From the NCBI GenBank assembly GCA_002320005.1, contig DCJK01000024.1, positions 1 to 64,000 on the forward strand: a stretch of 64,000 nt of DNA, read 5' to 3'. The stretch comes from Firmicutes bacterium UBA1702 (GTDB lineage Bacteria; Bacillota; Clostridia; Peptostreptococcales; Anaerovoracaceae). Both the position numbers and the translations under genes were made by a program. Below are positions 24,982 to 33,864 of this stretch, piece after piece; within the stretch, counting starts at the first letter, position 1, and each line of letters starts with the position of its first letter. Under the pieces are notes generated by a model. The model searched no databases, was not told where the DNA came from, and saw only the letters and a list, made by a program, of their open reading frames with translations.

Positions 24982-25381
24982 ATTGATGATTGCATATGTT
25001 ATAAATGATATGGCCTATTTCCGCAGCAAAAACTTTTTTCTTTGCAAGGTCCTTAAAGGAAAGAATTCCTGTAAGATGACCGTTATCAAGCACCGGCAGC
25101 CTGCGCACTGCATACTGAGAAAATTTCAAGGCCGCCTGATGAATATCATCATCGGCGTTTACAGTGACAGGAGAAGGTGTCATAAAGTCACAGGCGATGT
25201 CGCCGGAATTGCGACGAAGCAGAAGGTCACGATCTGTTATAACCCCCAGCAGGTGATTCTGGACATCGCATACCGGGACAATTCCAATGTCTTCGCACTG
25301 CATAAGAAAGACAATTTCATCATAAGTATTGTCAGGATTTACACTTATGACAGAAGTAGACATAAGATCTTTTACCAGCAT
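24980..25381 (-). CDS. CBS domain pair protein
   Basis: A 133-residue protein made only of two CBS domains (residues about 1-60 and 65-125), with VISVNPDNTYDEIVFLM, GVITDRDLL, VTVNADDDIHQAALKF and RRLPVLDNGHLTGILSFKDLA. CBS pairs bind adenine nucleotides and regulate partner proteins or act as sensors. A GAGGAGG site lies four bases before ATG. It is the last gene after trkA-trkH-trkH on the minus strand, 57 bp from trkH, so a regulatory role in potassium uptake is plausible but not shown. Confidence 0.85.
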   Translation of the reverse strand: MLVKDLMSTSVISVNPDNTYDEIVFLMQCEDIGIVPVCDVQNHLLGVITDRDLLLRRNSGDIACDFMTPSPVTVNADDDIHQAALKFSQYAVRRLPVLDNGHLTGILSFKDLAKKKVFAAEIGHIIYNICNHQ

Positions 25382-25438
25382 AACTCCTCCTCGAAAAAAA
25401 TAGGGCAGTAGTTATACTGCCCAAAAAAAGTCAATATA

Positions 25439-26914
25439 TTAGATAGATACAGCCTTATCAGGAAGCCAGAAAGATTTGGCAAAGATAATGACTATAGCAT
25501 ACATTTCAAGCCTGCCGGCAATCATGAGAAATGACATGACTATCTGTGAAAATTCATTGAACATTCCGAAATATCCAGAGCAGCCCGGGATACCCAGTGC
25601 CATACCGGTGTTGGTAAACATGCCCAGCGCTGTGGTCAGTGTAGTCTCCATATCCAGATTATTAAAAGATAAAAGCAGGCATCCGATCATAAGCACGCTG
25701 AAAAACAGCAGGGTGTGGGTTGTAACAGCCGCAGCTGTCTTTGCTGATACGGGCTTGGTGTCATCCAGCATGACGGCTTTTACCATGCGCGGATGAATTT
25801 GCTTGAGCAATCCGCGTTTTACCAACTTATACAATATTAACACTCTGATTACTTTGAGAGATCCTGACGTGGAAAAAGAGCAGCCGCCAATCAGCAGCAA
25901 AAGCATCAGCAATGTAACTGCAAAGGCAGGCCAGGATGTGTAGTCGCATACATAATATCCCGAAGTGGAAATCAGTGAGACTACCTGACAAAGGCTGTCT
26001 TTTACAGCGGACCACAGGTTTGTATATGTTCCGCTAAGTCGAAGAACCGAAGCAATAAGCAGTGAGGATACGCCTATAATTACAAGAAAAGTCCGTGCTT
26101 CAATGTTGGTAAGAGCTTCCTTCCAGCGCTTTTTCAGCATCAGGAAGTAAATCATGTAATTCATGGACGAAAATATGGTGAATATCATAACTACAATCCT
26201 GACATACGGCAGATCGTAAAGCCATGCACTGTCAGAAGTTATTATAAGTCCGGCTGTACTGATGCTGCTGCATGTTGTGAGGAAGGCATTATACCAGTCC
26301 ATGGGGCCCATAACCAGGATAGCATATTCAGCAGCGGACAACGCAAGATAGCTTAAATAGAGAAATTTACCGGTATCTGAATAGGTGGCCTCCAGTTTGT
26401 CTGTGTGAGGCCCCGGAGTTTCAGCCGTGGCAATGGCCTGGTTGTTGATGCCCCACAGGGGAAAGATGGAGATGAGGAGCACAAGTATTCCCATACCTCC
26501 CAGCCAGTGGCATAAAGCTCTCCACATGAGGATGGAAAGAGGGACGGAACTTATGTCCAGCACACTGCAGCCTGTAGTGGAAAATCCTGCTACCGACTCA
26601 AAGAGGCAGCTGATAAATGAAAAGCCTTCTCCACAGAAATAAATCGGAAGAGCACCAAGGACAGAGCAATATATCCAGCTTGCGCAGGCAATGAAGTATC
26701 CTTCTCTTGCCCGCAGAATTATCTTGTCGAATTTCATCTGCGTTAAAATAACAAACCCTACAGATATACAAAGCAGAGAGGTTGTGAGGAGGGCAGAAGC
26801 AGCAGCCCACTCACTGTAGTACATGGCTGTCGCCAATGCAGCCAGCATAAAGACACCCTCGATGAGAGTGAGAATGCCAAGTACTTTTGTAATTGCTTTA
26901 AAATTAAGTCCCAT
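25439..26914 (-). CDS. trkH: TrkH-type potassium uptake protein (second copy)
   Basis: A 491-residue polytopic membrane protein of the TrkH/KtrB superfamily. The four pore loops keep the filter glycine in FSTTGCSVL, SISTAGLII, STSGYYV and TNTGMALG. It should form the potassium-conducting subunit with TrkA on the cytoplasmic side. The start at 26914 is preceded by AAAAGAGG on the minus strand; a start further upstream would sit inside the other trkH. It lies 16 bp downstream of its paralogue, from which it has diverged strongly outside the pore loops, so the duplication is old. Confidence 0.9.
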   Translation of the reverse strand: MGLNFKAITKVLGILTLIEGVFMLAALATAMYYSEWAAASALLTTSLLCISVGFVILTQMKFDKIILRAREGYFIACASWIYCSVLGALPIYFCGEGFSFISCLFESVAGFSTTGCSVLDISSVPLSILMWRALCHWLGGMGILVLLISIFPLWGINNQAIATAETPGPHTDKLEATYSDTGKFLYLSYLALSAAEYAILVMGPMDWYNAFLTTCSSISTAGLIITSDSAWLYDLPYVRIVVMIFTIFSSMNYMIYFLMLKKRWKEALTNIEARTFLVIIGVSSLLIASVLRLSGTYTNLWSAVKDSLCQVVSLISTSGYYVCDYTSWPAFAVTLLMLLLLIGGCSFSTSGSLKVIRVLILYKLVKRGLLKQIHPRMVKAVMLDDTKPVSAKTAAAVTTHTLLFFSVLMIGCLLLSFNNLDMETTLTTALGMFTNTGMALGIPGCSGYFGMFNEFSQIVMSFLMIAGRLEMYAIVIIFAKSFWLPDKAVSI

Positions 26915-26930
26915 ACAAATATAACCTCTT

Positions 26931-28403
26931 TTATCTTGCTCTGTCAGGGTTTCTGTAATATTTTGAGAACAGTACAAGAACAGTGTACAGTTCCAGCCTT
27001 CCTGCTATCATGAGAAACGAGCAGACGAGCTTTGAAAATCCGGAAAACAGCGCGTAATTCATAGTAGGTCCCACCAGGTTGAAACCGGGACCTATATTGC
27101 CAAGACACGATGCCGCAGCAGACAGGTTTGTCATGAAGTCAAATCCGTTGAGTGATATCAGCAGCATTCCGCCAAACATAAGCATCATATAAGTGAATAT
27201 AAAGTTTGATATCCTTATGGCCGTTTCACTGCTTACTTCTTTACCGTTTAAGGTTACAGGAGCAATACGGTTAGGGTGGATTTTTAAAGATACACCACGG
27301 CGTATGAGTTTGAGTCCTACAAGGATACGCACGCATTTAATACCGCCTCCGGTGGAGGATGAACATCCACCTACAAAAAACAGAGCCAGTATGATGAATC
27401 TTGAGAATATAGGCCAGCTGTCATAATCATCTGTGCCGAAACCGGTGGTGGTTATAATAGAAATAACCTGGAAAAAGGCATTAACCACGGTTTCTCCTAT
27501 ATTGGCAAATTTGTCGAAAACACAGTTATAAAAAGAAATGACAATACCGGCTATTATGACGACAGCTGTATAAAATCTGAATTCTTCGTCCTTATATACA
27601 TCTGAAAGCCTTCCATTTTTGATAGCAATATAGTAGAGATTAAAGTTGACAGCAGCCATGAACATGAATATTGCAACAATAATTTCTACATAGAGGCTGT
27701 TAAAATGGCCTATGCTGGAGTTATAGGAGGATAAGCCGCCGGTTCCCACAGTGCCGAAAGTATGCACCAGCGCATCAAACCAGCTGAGGCCTCCGAATTT
27801 GAGAAGGATTGTCTCCGCTACAGTCATTACAATGTATATCTTATAGAGACCTTTGGCGCCATCAGAAAATTTGGCTGTGATTTTGTCTTTTGTAGGTCCT
27901 GTTGTCTCAGCGTTGGCTACTATCTGACCGTTTATTCCGAAAGCAGGGAGAAGGGCCGTTATAAATACAAGTATTCCCATGCCTCCCAGCCAGTGGGTGA
28001 AGGAACGCCAGAACAGAATAGAGCGAGGCATGCTTTCTATATCGGTCAGAACAGATGCTCCTGTTGTGCTGAAACCTGAGCAGGCTTCGAAAAAGGAGTC
28101 AATAAAGCTGTCAAAACTGCCTGAAACACAGAAAGGCAAGGCACCTACCACAGAGGCCATAAACCACCCCAGAGACACAATAAGAAACCCATCCCGGGAT
28201 TTAAGTTTGTAATGGGATCGGCCGAAAAAGAGCCTGGATAGCAGGCTTATAAAAATGCTGACCGTTATAACCGCAATAAAGGCTGCGGCGCAGGCATTTT
28301 CTTTGTTAAAAACAGCAATGAAGAAAGAGGGCAACATTGATGCTGCTATAACAAACAGCAGTGCACCCTCAATTTTCATGATGCTTCCTATTTTCTGATA
28401 CAC
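26931..28403 (-). CDS. trkH: TrkH-type potassium uptake protein (first copy)
   Basis: A 490-residue TrkH-family protein with a GTG start at 28403 behind AAAGGA. The pore loops are FSTTGASVL, GTVGTGGLSS, ITTTGFGTDD and GNIGPGFN. The conserved WRSFTHWLGGMGILVF and GGCSSSTGGGIKCVR segments match the family. It lies 26 bp downstream of trkA and forms a trkA-trkH-trkH operon. Using one TrkA ring with two different channel subunits would allow homo- or heterodimers. Confidence 0.92.
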   Translation of the reverse strand: MYQKIGSIMKIEGALLFVIAASMLPSFFIAVFNKENACAAAFIAVITVSIFISLLSRLFFGRSHYKLKSRDGFLIVSLGWFMASVVGALPFCVSGSFDSFIDSFFEACSGFSTTGASVLTDIESMPRSILFWRSFTHWLGGMGILVFITALLPAFGINGQIVANAETTGPTKDKITAKFSDGAKGLYKIYIVMTVAETILLKFGGLSWFDALVHTFGTVGTGGLSSYNSSIGHFNSLYVEIIVAIFMFMAAVNFNLYYIAIKNGRLSDVYKDEEFRFYTAVVIIAGIVISFYNCVFDKFANIGETVVNAFFQVISIITTTGFGTDDYDSWPIFSRFIILALFFVGGCSSSTGGGIKCVRILVGLKLIRRGVSLKIHPNRIAPVTLNGKEVSSETAIRISNFIFTYMMLMFGGMLLISLNGFDFMTNLSAAASCLGNIGPGFNLVGPTMNYALFSGFSKLVCSFLMIAGRLELYTVLVLFSKYYRNPDRAR

Positions 28404-28429
28404 TTTTTAGTCCTTTCAACAATGCACAG

Positions 28430-29791
28430 CTATATGTGGAAGCTGCGTCTCGGCTTAAACAGAGATTCAACCTCGGCTATGTCTGAAAGCAGACAGAATA
28501 TGGTTACCTTGTCATCGGGCAGTATAACGGTGTTTCCGTCAGGTATGATAACGCGATTTCCTCTGTGAATAGCAGCAATGAGAACTCCGTCAGGAAGATC
28601 CAGTTCGCTTAAAGTGACATTAGTAAGCTTCATTTCGTCGGAAGCTATTATTTCCATAATCTCAGCCTGTCCCTGAATCAGCAGTGATGAGATTATCCGC
28701 TTTGATCCCTGGACATATCTGAGTATTGTGCTTGTTATAATATCCAGAGGGTTGAGAGCCATGTCAATACCCATTTTTTCTATGAGATTTTTGTAACTTT
28801 GGCGGCTGACCTTGGATATTACATCTTCTATTCCGCGCTGCTTTGCCATGAGAGCCAGGAGCAGGTTTTCTTCGTCAAAACCTGTAGCCGTGACAAAAGC
28901 ATCCATTTCATCGATGTTTTCTTCTTCAAGAAGGGCTGTGTCAGTTGCATCGCCATGAAGAATCATTACATCATCAAGGTGAGTGGAGAGATAATAGCAG
29001 CGTTCTTTGCTTTTTTCAATGACTTTAACAGCAATGCCGAACTCGGAAAGCTTGTCCGCCAGGTAAAAGCCTGTCTTTCCGCCGCCCACGATCATGACCT
29101 TCTGCAGGTTTGTATATTTGCCTTTTTCGTGAACCTTCTGATGGAATTCATGGATTTCGAATTTTTCACCTATGAGATAAATGGTGTCATTGTCCTCAAT
29201 TATAGTCTGTCCGTGAGGAATAATGATTTTTCCGTTCCTTGAGATGGCTACAATAAGCATATTGGGGAGAACCTTACGCACCTCTATCATGGAGAGGCCT
29301 GAAAGCTTCCTGTATTTTTTAACGTTGAACTGAACCATGGCAACTTTGCCGCTGGAGAATATTCCGTTGGTCAGAGTGTACTTCTCAACCAGATATTTGT
29401 AGATTTCCATTGTAATGGAAAGGTCGGGATTAACTACATGGTCGATATTCATGGTTTCCTTGATGAAATCAATCTGCTTCATGTGCTCCGGGTCACGGAC
29501 GCGGGCTATAACTTTGGAGCAGCCCAGTTTTTTGGCGAAGGAGGCGATAATTATATTCTTTTCGTCGCTGTCTGTGGAAGCCAAAAGAAAGTCAAAAGAA
29601 GTGATGCCGCAGTTCTCCAGAAGTTTGATATTTTTTCCGTTTCCTGCGACAGTCATTACGTCCATCTGCTGAGATATTCTGTTAAGTACGGCTTCGTTTT
29701 TGTCAATTACCGTAATATAGTGATCGCCACCCAAAAGAGCAGTGGCAACTTTAACACCTAATTTTCCTGCGCCTACAATGGCAACTTTCAT
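28430..29791 (-). CDS. trkA: Trk potassium uptake regulator TrkA
   Basis: A 453-residue cytoplasmic protein with two RCK_N/RCK_C repeats. The first Rossmann motif is VAIVGAGKLGVKVA (residues 3-16), the second VMIVGGGKTGFYLA (about 230). Each N domain is followed by a C-terminal ligand-binding domain. TrkA gates TrkH in response to nucleotides. The start at 29791 was chosen because AGAGG lies upstream and the Rossmann fold begins at once; an ORF extension to 29956 adds unrelated residues. It is first in a leftward operon. Confidence 0.95.
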   Translation of the reverse strand: MKVAIVGAGKLGVKVATALLGGDHYITVIDKNEAVLNRISQQMDVMTVAGNGKNIKLLENCGITSFDFLLASTDSDEKNIIIASFAKKLGCSKVIARVRDPEHMKQIDFIKETMNIDHVVNPDLSITMEIYKYLVEKYTLTNGIFSSGKVAMVQFNVKKYRKLSGLSMIEVRKVLPNMLIVAISRNGKIIIPHGQTIIEDNDTIYLIGEKFEIHEFHQKVHEKGKYTNLQKVMIVGGGKTGFYLADKLSEFGIAVKVIEKSKERCYYLSTHLDDVMILHGDATDTALLEEENIDEMDAFVTATGFDEENLLLALMAKQRGIEDVISKVSRQSYKNLIEKMGIDMALNPLDIITSTILRYVQGSKRIISSLLIQGQAEIMEIIASDEMKLTNVTLSELDLPDGVLIAAIHRGNRVIIPDGNTVILPDDKVTIFCLLSDIAEVESLFKPRRSFHI

Positions 29792-29852
29792 TTCAGTACC
29801 TCTTTTTATATAAAAATTAGAAAGACTTTTAAGCAAAAATATTGTATGATAT

Positions 29853-29880
29853 ATTTTAGCATATAATACAGAATTTGCAA
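29853..29880 (-). promoter_or_regulatory. candidate trkA operon promoter
   Basis: On the minus strand TTGCAA (29880-29875) and TAAAAT (29858-29853) are 16 bp apart, about 62 bp ahead of the trkA start. On the plus strand a TATAAT at 29862-29867 could serve the divergent hydrolase gene, but no good -35 box goes with it. The two would overlap. Confidence 0.5.
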
Positions 29881-29915
29881 GTATATAGTGACAGGCATGA
29901 TAAGGAGAAATAAAT

Positions 29916-30512
29916 TTGAAAATAAAATGTTTTACGGGAGGAAGTCTCCAGAGCAACGGATATGTTATCAGCAGAGAGGAAAGCGGCAGGTGTTACATAA
30001 TAGATCCGGGATATGAGGCTTCCAGATTTACCGAATATGTAAAAAAAAAGAAACTTAAAACTGCAGGAGTTATTCTTACCCATCATCATCACGATCATTC
30101 AGGAGCCGCGCACAAAGTTTCGGACATACTCGGATGTCCCGTACTGATGAGTTTCGAAGACTCCATTTATTATAACGGCATGGTCAGCGTGCTGGAGGAC
30201 CGGCAGGTACTTGATATGGACGGCGAAAAGCTTCAGATAGTAAAAACTCCTGGTCATACCCACGGCTCGATATGTATCGTGTCTGAAAAAAGCAAAGTCG
30301 TTTTTACAGGCGATACGGTTTTTGATACAGATCTCGGAAGAACAGATCTGTCTGACGGAAGCGAGGCAGAAATGATTGAAACCTGCAGAAGAGTGGTAAA
30401 CAGCTGGCCGGATGACTACAGGATATACCCGGGACATGACGGAAGCGCCACCATGAAGCAGGTACGCACTTACAACACGGAATTTCTCATGTGTCTGGAG
30501 GAAAAGAAATGA
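29916..30512 (+). CDS. MBL-fold hydrolase (glyoxalase II-like)
   Basis: A 198-residue metallo-beta-lactamase-fold protein of the YcbL/glyoxalase II-like type. The metal motif THHHHDHSG is near residue 52, the next His in TPGHTHGSI near 112, the bridging Asp in FTGDTVFDTDLGRTDL near 131, and the last His in YPGHDG near 174. It probably hydrolyses a thioester in the cytoplasm. The start is TTG at 29916, with AAGGAG eight bases upstream and no usable ATG. Its stop overlaps the start of the HAD gene. Confidence 0.88.
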   Translation: MKIKCFTGGSLQSNGYVISREESGRCYIIDPGYEASRFTEYVKKKKLKTAGVILTHHHHDHSGAAHKVSDILGCPVLMSFEDSIYYNGMVSVLEDRQVLDMDGEKLQIVKTPGHTHGSICIVSEKSKVVFTGDTVFDTDLGRTDLSDGSEAEMIETCRRVVNSWPDDYRIYPGHDGSATMKQVRTYNTEFLMCLEEKK

Positions 30513-31333
30513 AGATAAAACTCATAGCACTGGATCTGGACGGAACGACACTTAGAAGTAAGAGTGTTCTGTCAGAAGAAACAAAGGATACCCTGGAAGC
30601 AGCCATAAAAAAAGGGGTACATGTGGTTGTAGCTACGGGACGGACATTTACCGCTCTGCCGGAGCAAATATTTGATATAGATGGGCTTGAATACATTATA
30701 ACATCCAACGGTGCCTACATAACGAGACTTAAGGACAAAAAAGTCATATATGAAAATTATCTGGAACCTGAGGGAGCTGTCCGCATGCACAGTCTGCTCA
30801 GCCGCTTCAGACAGTTTCCCATTGAAGTATTCACTCAGGGGAGAGCATATATTGATCGCCAAGTGTTTGATGATGTAAAGAAAAATGGTTCTGATTATAT
30901 GGATGCTGCATATATTGTGAGGACAAGAACACCCGTAGAAAACGTATACGATCTGCTGCTGAACAAGAAAGAAAAGATTGAAAATATAAACATTCATTTC
31001 AGAGATTTCAGAGATAAAGAGGTTATGAAGGAACTTCTCGAAAAGGAAAAGGACATAACGGTGACGTCCTCCATGCCTCACAATCTTGAAATAGGAGGAA
31101 AGACCACCAGCAAGGCACAAGCTGTAGCAGCCCTCTGCCGGATTCTCAAAATAGAAGAGGAAGATGTCATGGCAGCAGGGGACAGCCCCAACGACGGAGC
31201 AATGATTAAAGCGGCGGGGCTGGGTGTGGCGATGGGAAATGCCGTGGATGAAATAAAAGAAATGGCGGATTTTGTCACACTGACTAACGAAGAAGACGGA
31301 GTCGCCTTTGCTGTACGAAAATTCGTCCTATGA
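30509..31333 (+). CDS. Cof-type HAD-IIB phosphatase
   Basis: A 274-residue haloacid dehalogenase phosphatase, subclass IIB. Motif I is ALDLDGTTL (residues 6-14), motif II VATGRTF, and motif IV AAGDSPNDGAMI near 222. The middle part (about 85-190) is the C2-type cap that sets substrate choice. Family members dephosphorylate sugar phosphates or flavin/pyridoxal cofactors; the substrate is not readable here. The ATG at 30509 follows GGAGGAAAAGAA and overlaps the previous stop (ATGA). Confidence 0.9.
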   Translation: MKIKLIALDLDGTTLRSKSVLSEETKDTLEAAIKKGVHVVVATGRTFTALPEQIFDIDGLEYIITSNGAYITRLKDKKVIYENYLEPEGAVRMHSLLSRFRQFPIEVFTQGRAYIDRQVFDDVKKNGSDYMDAAYIVRTRTPVENVYDLLLNKKEKIENINIHFRDFRDKEVMKELLEKEKDITVTSSMPHNLEIGGKTTSKAQAVAALCRILKIEEEDVMAAGDSPNDGAMIKAAGLGVAMGNAVDEIKEMADFVTLTNEEDGVAFAVRKFVL

Positions 31334-31373
31334 TAAGAATTCGAAAAAATACAACATTTTTTAAAAGAAAGGG

Positions 31374-31402
31374 TTGACTTATAGTCTGCCATGCTGTAGA
31401 GT
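31374..31402 (+). promoter_or_regulatory. candidate promoter of amino-acid importer
   Basis: TTGACT (31374-31379) and TAGAGT (31397-31402) are spaced 17 bp apart, 70 bp upstream of the binding-protein start. Confidence 0.5.
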
Positions 31403-31471
31403 AGTAGAGTAATTGTTTTAACGATTTAACGCAGTAAAGCAATAAATAAATTGGTGAAAAGAGGAGAAAAA

Positions 31472-32272
31472 ATGAAAAAGAAATTATTTGCAATTCTAAT
31501 GGCATTTGTTATGATTTTTAGCTTATGTGTTCTTACAGGATGCGGTGATAAGTCTGATGTTGACAAACTGGTTGTAGGACTGGATGATACCTTTGCCCCT
31601 ATGGGATTCAGAGATTCCGACGGAAACCTTGTAGGCTTTGATATCGATCTTGCCAACGCTGTAGCCGAGGAACTGGGCTGCGAAATAGAATTTAAGCCTA
31701 TAGACTGGGATGCCAAGGAGATGGAACTGGAAGCCAAGACCATCGACTGTGTATGGAACGGAATGTCCATCACGCCTGACAGAAAAGAAAATATGGCTCT
31801 CACAGATAAATATCTGAACAACCAGATCATCCTCATGGCGCTGGCTTCATCAGATATAGATGTAACTGATGCTTCTCAGCTTGCAGACCTTAAAATAGGA
31901 ACACAGGTTGACTCATCTGCACTGGAAATGTTAAAATCAAACGAGGCATATGAATCTTTCAAGGATAATATCGCGGAATATGACACCTACGACACAGCCA
32001 TAATGGACTTAAAGGCCGGCAGAGTAGATGTAATAGCAGTTGACAAAGTTCTGGGCGAATACACCAATAATAATCTTGGCGGAGAAATGAAAGAATGTAC
32101 TTATTCTCTGGGCGATGACTACTATGTAATCGGATGTGCCAAGGATAACACCGAACTTCGAGACAAACTCAATGAAGCTCTTAAGAAACTGGTGGACAAT
32201 GGTAAAGCTGCAGAAATCAGCGAAAAGTGGTTCGGAAGAAACATCGTTGTATATGAACCTCTTGAAGATTAA
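31472..32272 (+). CDS. amino-acid ABC transporter substrate-binding lipoprotein
   Basis: A 266-residue lipoprotein: signal peptide with lipobox LTGC and Cys22 lipidated. The mature part is a family 3 solute-binding protein for polar amino acids (VGLDDTFAPMGFRDSDGNLVGFDIDLANAVAEELG, near residues 33-67, and the lobe-2 segment around IGTQVDSSALEML). It captures amino acids outside the membrane for the permease and ATPase that follow. Start 31472 follows AGAGGAG. The exact substrate is not readable. Confidence 0.92.
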   Translation: MKKKLFAILMAFVMIFSLCVLTGCGDKSDVDKLVVGLDDTFAPMGFRDSDGNLVGFDIDLANAVAEELGCEIEFKPIDWDAKEMELEAKTIDCVWNGMSITPDRKENMALTDKYLNNQIILMALASSDIDVTDASQLADLKIGTQVDSSALEMLKSNEAYESFKDNIAEYDTYDTAIMDLKAGRVDVIAVDKVLGEYTNNNLGGEMKECTYSLGDDYYVIGCAKDNTELRDKLNEALKKLVDNGKAAEISEKWFGRNIVVYEPLED

Positions 32273-32319
32273 AGTCTAAAAAATATAACTTAAAACATTA
32301 TAAAAGGAAAACAAATAAT

Positions 32320-32979
32320 ATGGACAAAATTATGGAATTCCTGCCCTTCATGCTGAAAGGGTCGGTATTGACAGTTGAATTATTTGTTTTAACACTGGTA
32401 CTGTCGCTGCCTCTGGGATTACCTTTCGCCCTGGGCAGCAACAGCCGTTTTAAGCCCCTGAGTTTTTTATGCAAAGTATATGTATGGATTTTCAGGGGTA
32501 CACCTTTGTTATTACAATTATTCTTCTTTTATTTTTTCTTCCCTTTAAAACTGGGGGTGAAAATAAGCGCATTCACAGCGGTGGTGCTGACGTATGTGCT
32601 TAACTATGCCGCTTATTTCGCCGAAATATACAGAGGAGGAATAAACAGCATAGACAGAGGACAGTATGAAGCTGCTCATGCTCTGGGTCTTTCCCGGGGA
32701 CAGACCATGAGGGATATAATTCTTCCTCAGACAATGAAGGCCATACTGCCGCCTACAGTAAATGAAGCAATAACTCTTGTTAAGGATACGGCTCTTGCGT
32801 CGACTCTTGCTGTTACGGATCTTATGAAAGCCACCACCAGTGCGGTAAACAGAATGACGGATATGACACCGTTCTTTTTTGCTGCAATCATATATCTTAT
32901 TATGACTTTTGTGCTGACTCTCATAGCCGGTAAACTGGAAAAATATTTCTCGCGCTATGATGCAAAGGAGGAATGGTGA
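32320..32979 (+). CDS. amino-acid ABC transporter permease
   Basis: A 219-residue HisM/GlnP-type permease with about five membrane helices. The N-terminal [20 protein letters not shown] and the coupling EAA loop [28 protein letters not shown] (about residues 112-139) are typical. As the only permease gene it should act as a homodimer. Its stop codon overlaps the ATPase start (TGATG). Confidence 0.93.
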   Translation: MDKIMEFLPFMLKGSVLTVELFVLTLVLSLPLGLPFALGSNSRFKPLSFLCKVYVWIFRGTPLLLQLFFFYFFFPLKLGVKISAFTAVVLTYVLNYAAYFAEIYRGGINSIDRGQYEAAHALGLSRGQTMRDIILPQTMKAILPPTVNEAITLVKDTALASTLAVTDLMKATTSAVNRMTDMTPFFFAAIIYLIMTFVLTLIAGKLEKYFSRYDAKEEW

Positions 32980-33677
32980 TGGAAAGAGAAACCGTACTTG
33001 AAATGAAGAACATAATTAAGGATTACGGCAGTTTCAGAGCGGTAAATAATGTGAACTTCTCCATTAAAAAGGGAGAAATAGTTGCAATAATAGGACCGTC
33101 AGGTTCCGGCAAGAGCACATTGCTCAGATGTATAAACGGACTTAACAGCATTACCTCCGGCGAGATGAACCTTAAGGGAACGACGGGGATGGTGTTTCAG
33201 CACTTCCACCTCTTTAATCATATGACGTGCCGTGAAAATATAACTTATGCACCAATTAAAGTAAAAAATGAGAACAAAGCAGATGTCAACAAGCGGGCTG
33301 ATGAACTTCTTAAAATGGTGGGGCTGGAAAATAAGGGGGATGTGTATCCGGCAAAGCTTTCCGGAGGCCAGAAGCAGAGAATTGCCATCGCCAGGGCCCT
33401 TGCCATGAGACCTGATCTTATGCTTTTTGATGAGCCTACATCAGCGCTGGATCCGGAAATAACCGGTGAGGTTCTGAATGTAATGAAAAAACTTGCCGAA
33501 AAACATACCACCATGATTGTTGTGACACACGAAATGGGATTTGCTAAAGAAGTCGCCGACAGAGTGCTTTTTATGGATCATGGAGTTATAGTTGAGGAAG
33601 GCACGCCGGAAGAGATTTTTGAAAATCCGAAAAGTGAAAGACTGAGAAGTTTTTTGAGCTCCATGCTGAGAGCCTGA
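32979..33677 (+). CDS. amino-acid ABC transporter ATP-binding protein
   Basis: A 232-residue ATPase of the polar amino acid group. Walker A is GPSGSGKST (about residue 38), the Q-loop MVFQHFHLF, the signature [17 protein letters not shown] and Walker [15 protein letters not shown]. The start at 32979 was preferred over 32973 because AAGGAGG is seven bases away and the ATG overlaps the permease stop. It completes a three-gene importer operon. Confidence 0.93.
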   Translation: MERETVLEMKNIIKDYGSFRAVNNVNFSIKKGEIVAIIGPSGSGKSTLLRCINGLNSITSGEMNLKGTTGMVFQHFHLFNHMTCRENITYAPIKVKNENKADVNKRADELLKMVGLENKGDVYPAKLSGGQKQRIAIARALAMRPDLMLFDEPTSALDPEITGEVLNVMKKLAEKHTTMIVVTHEMGFAKEVADRVLFMDHGVIVEEGTPEEIFENPKSERLRSFLSSMLRA

Positions 33678-33780
33678 TTTCTTTCGAATTTATTAAGTTT
33701 AGTTGACGAATTCCCAAAACCTGAGACAAGAGGAAAGTTTTGTGCAATAATGAATTGTAACAAAAAATTTATCTTGGCAC

Positions 33781-33812
33781 TTGACAGTGTGCTATGCGTC
33801 ATAGTACACTGT
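33781..33812 (+). promoter_or_regulatory. dlt promoter embedded in a 13-bp dyad
   Basis: TTGACA (33781-33786) and TACACT (33805-33810) with 18-bp spacing form a candidate promoter 55 bp ahead of dltA. ACAGTGTGCTATG (33784-33796) and CATAGTACACTGT (33800-33812) make an almost perfect 13-bp inverted repeat that covers the spacer and touches both boxes. It is probably an operator. Confidence 0.6.
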
Positions 33813-33864
33813 AGATGAAAAGTGGTACAGGATAAAGCTTAAGGGGTTTATAGGGGGATTTGAC

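Noticed and set aside
26915..26977. Longer start for the second trkH
   Set aside because: It would lie inside the first trkH, and a good AGAGG site supports the ATG at 26914.
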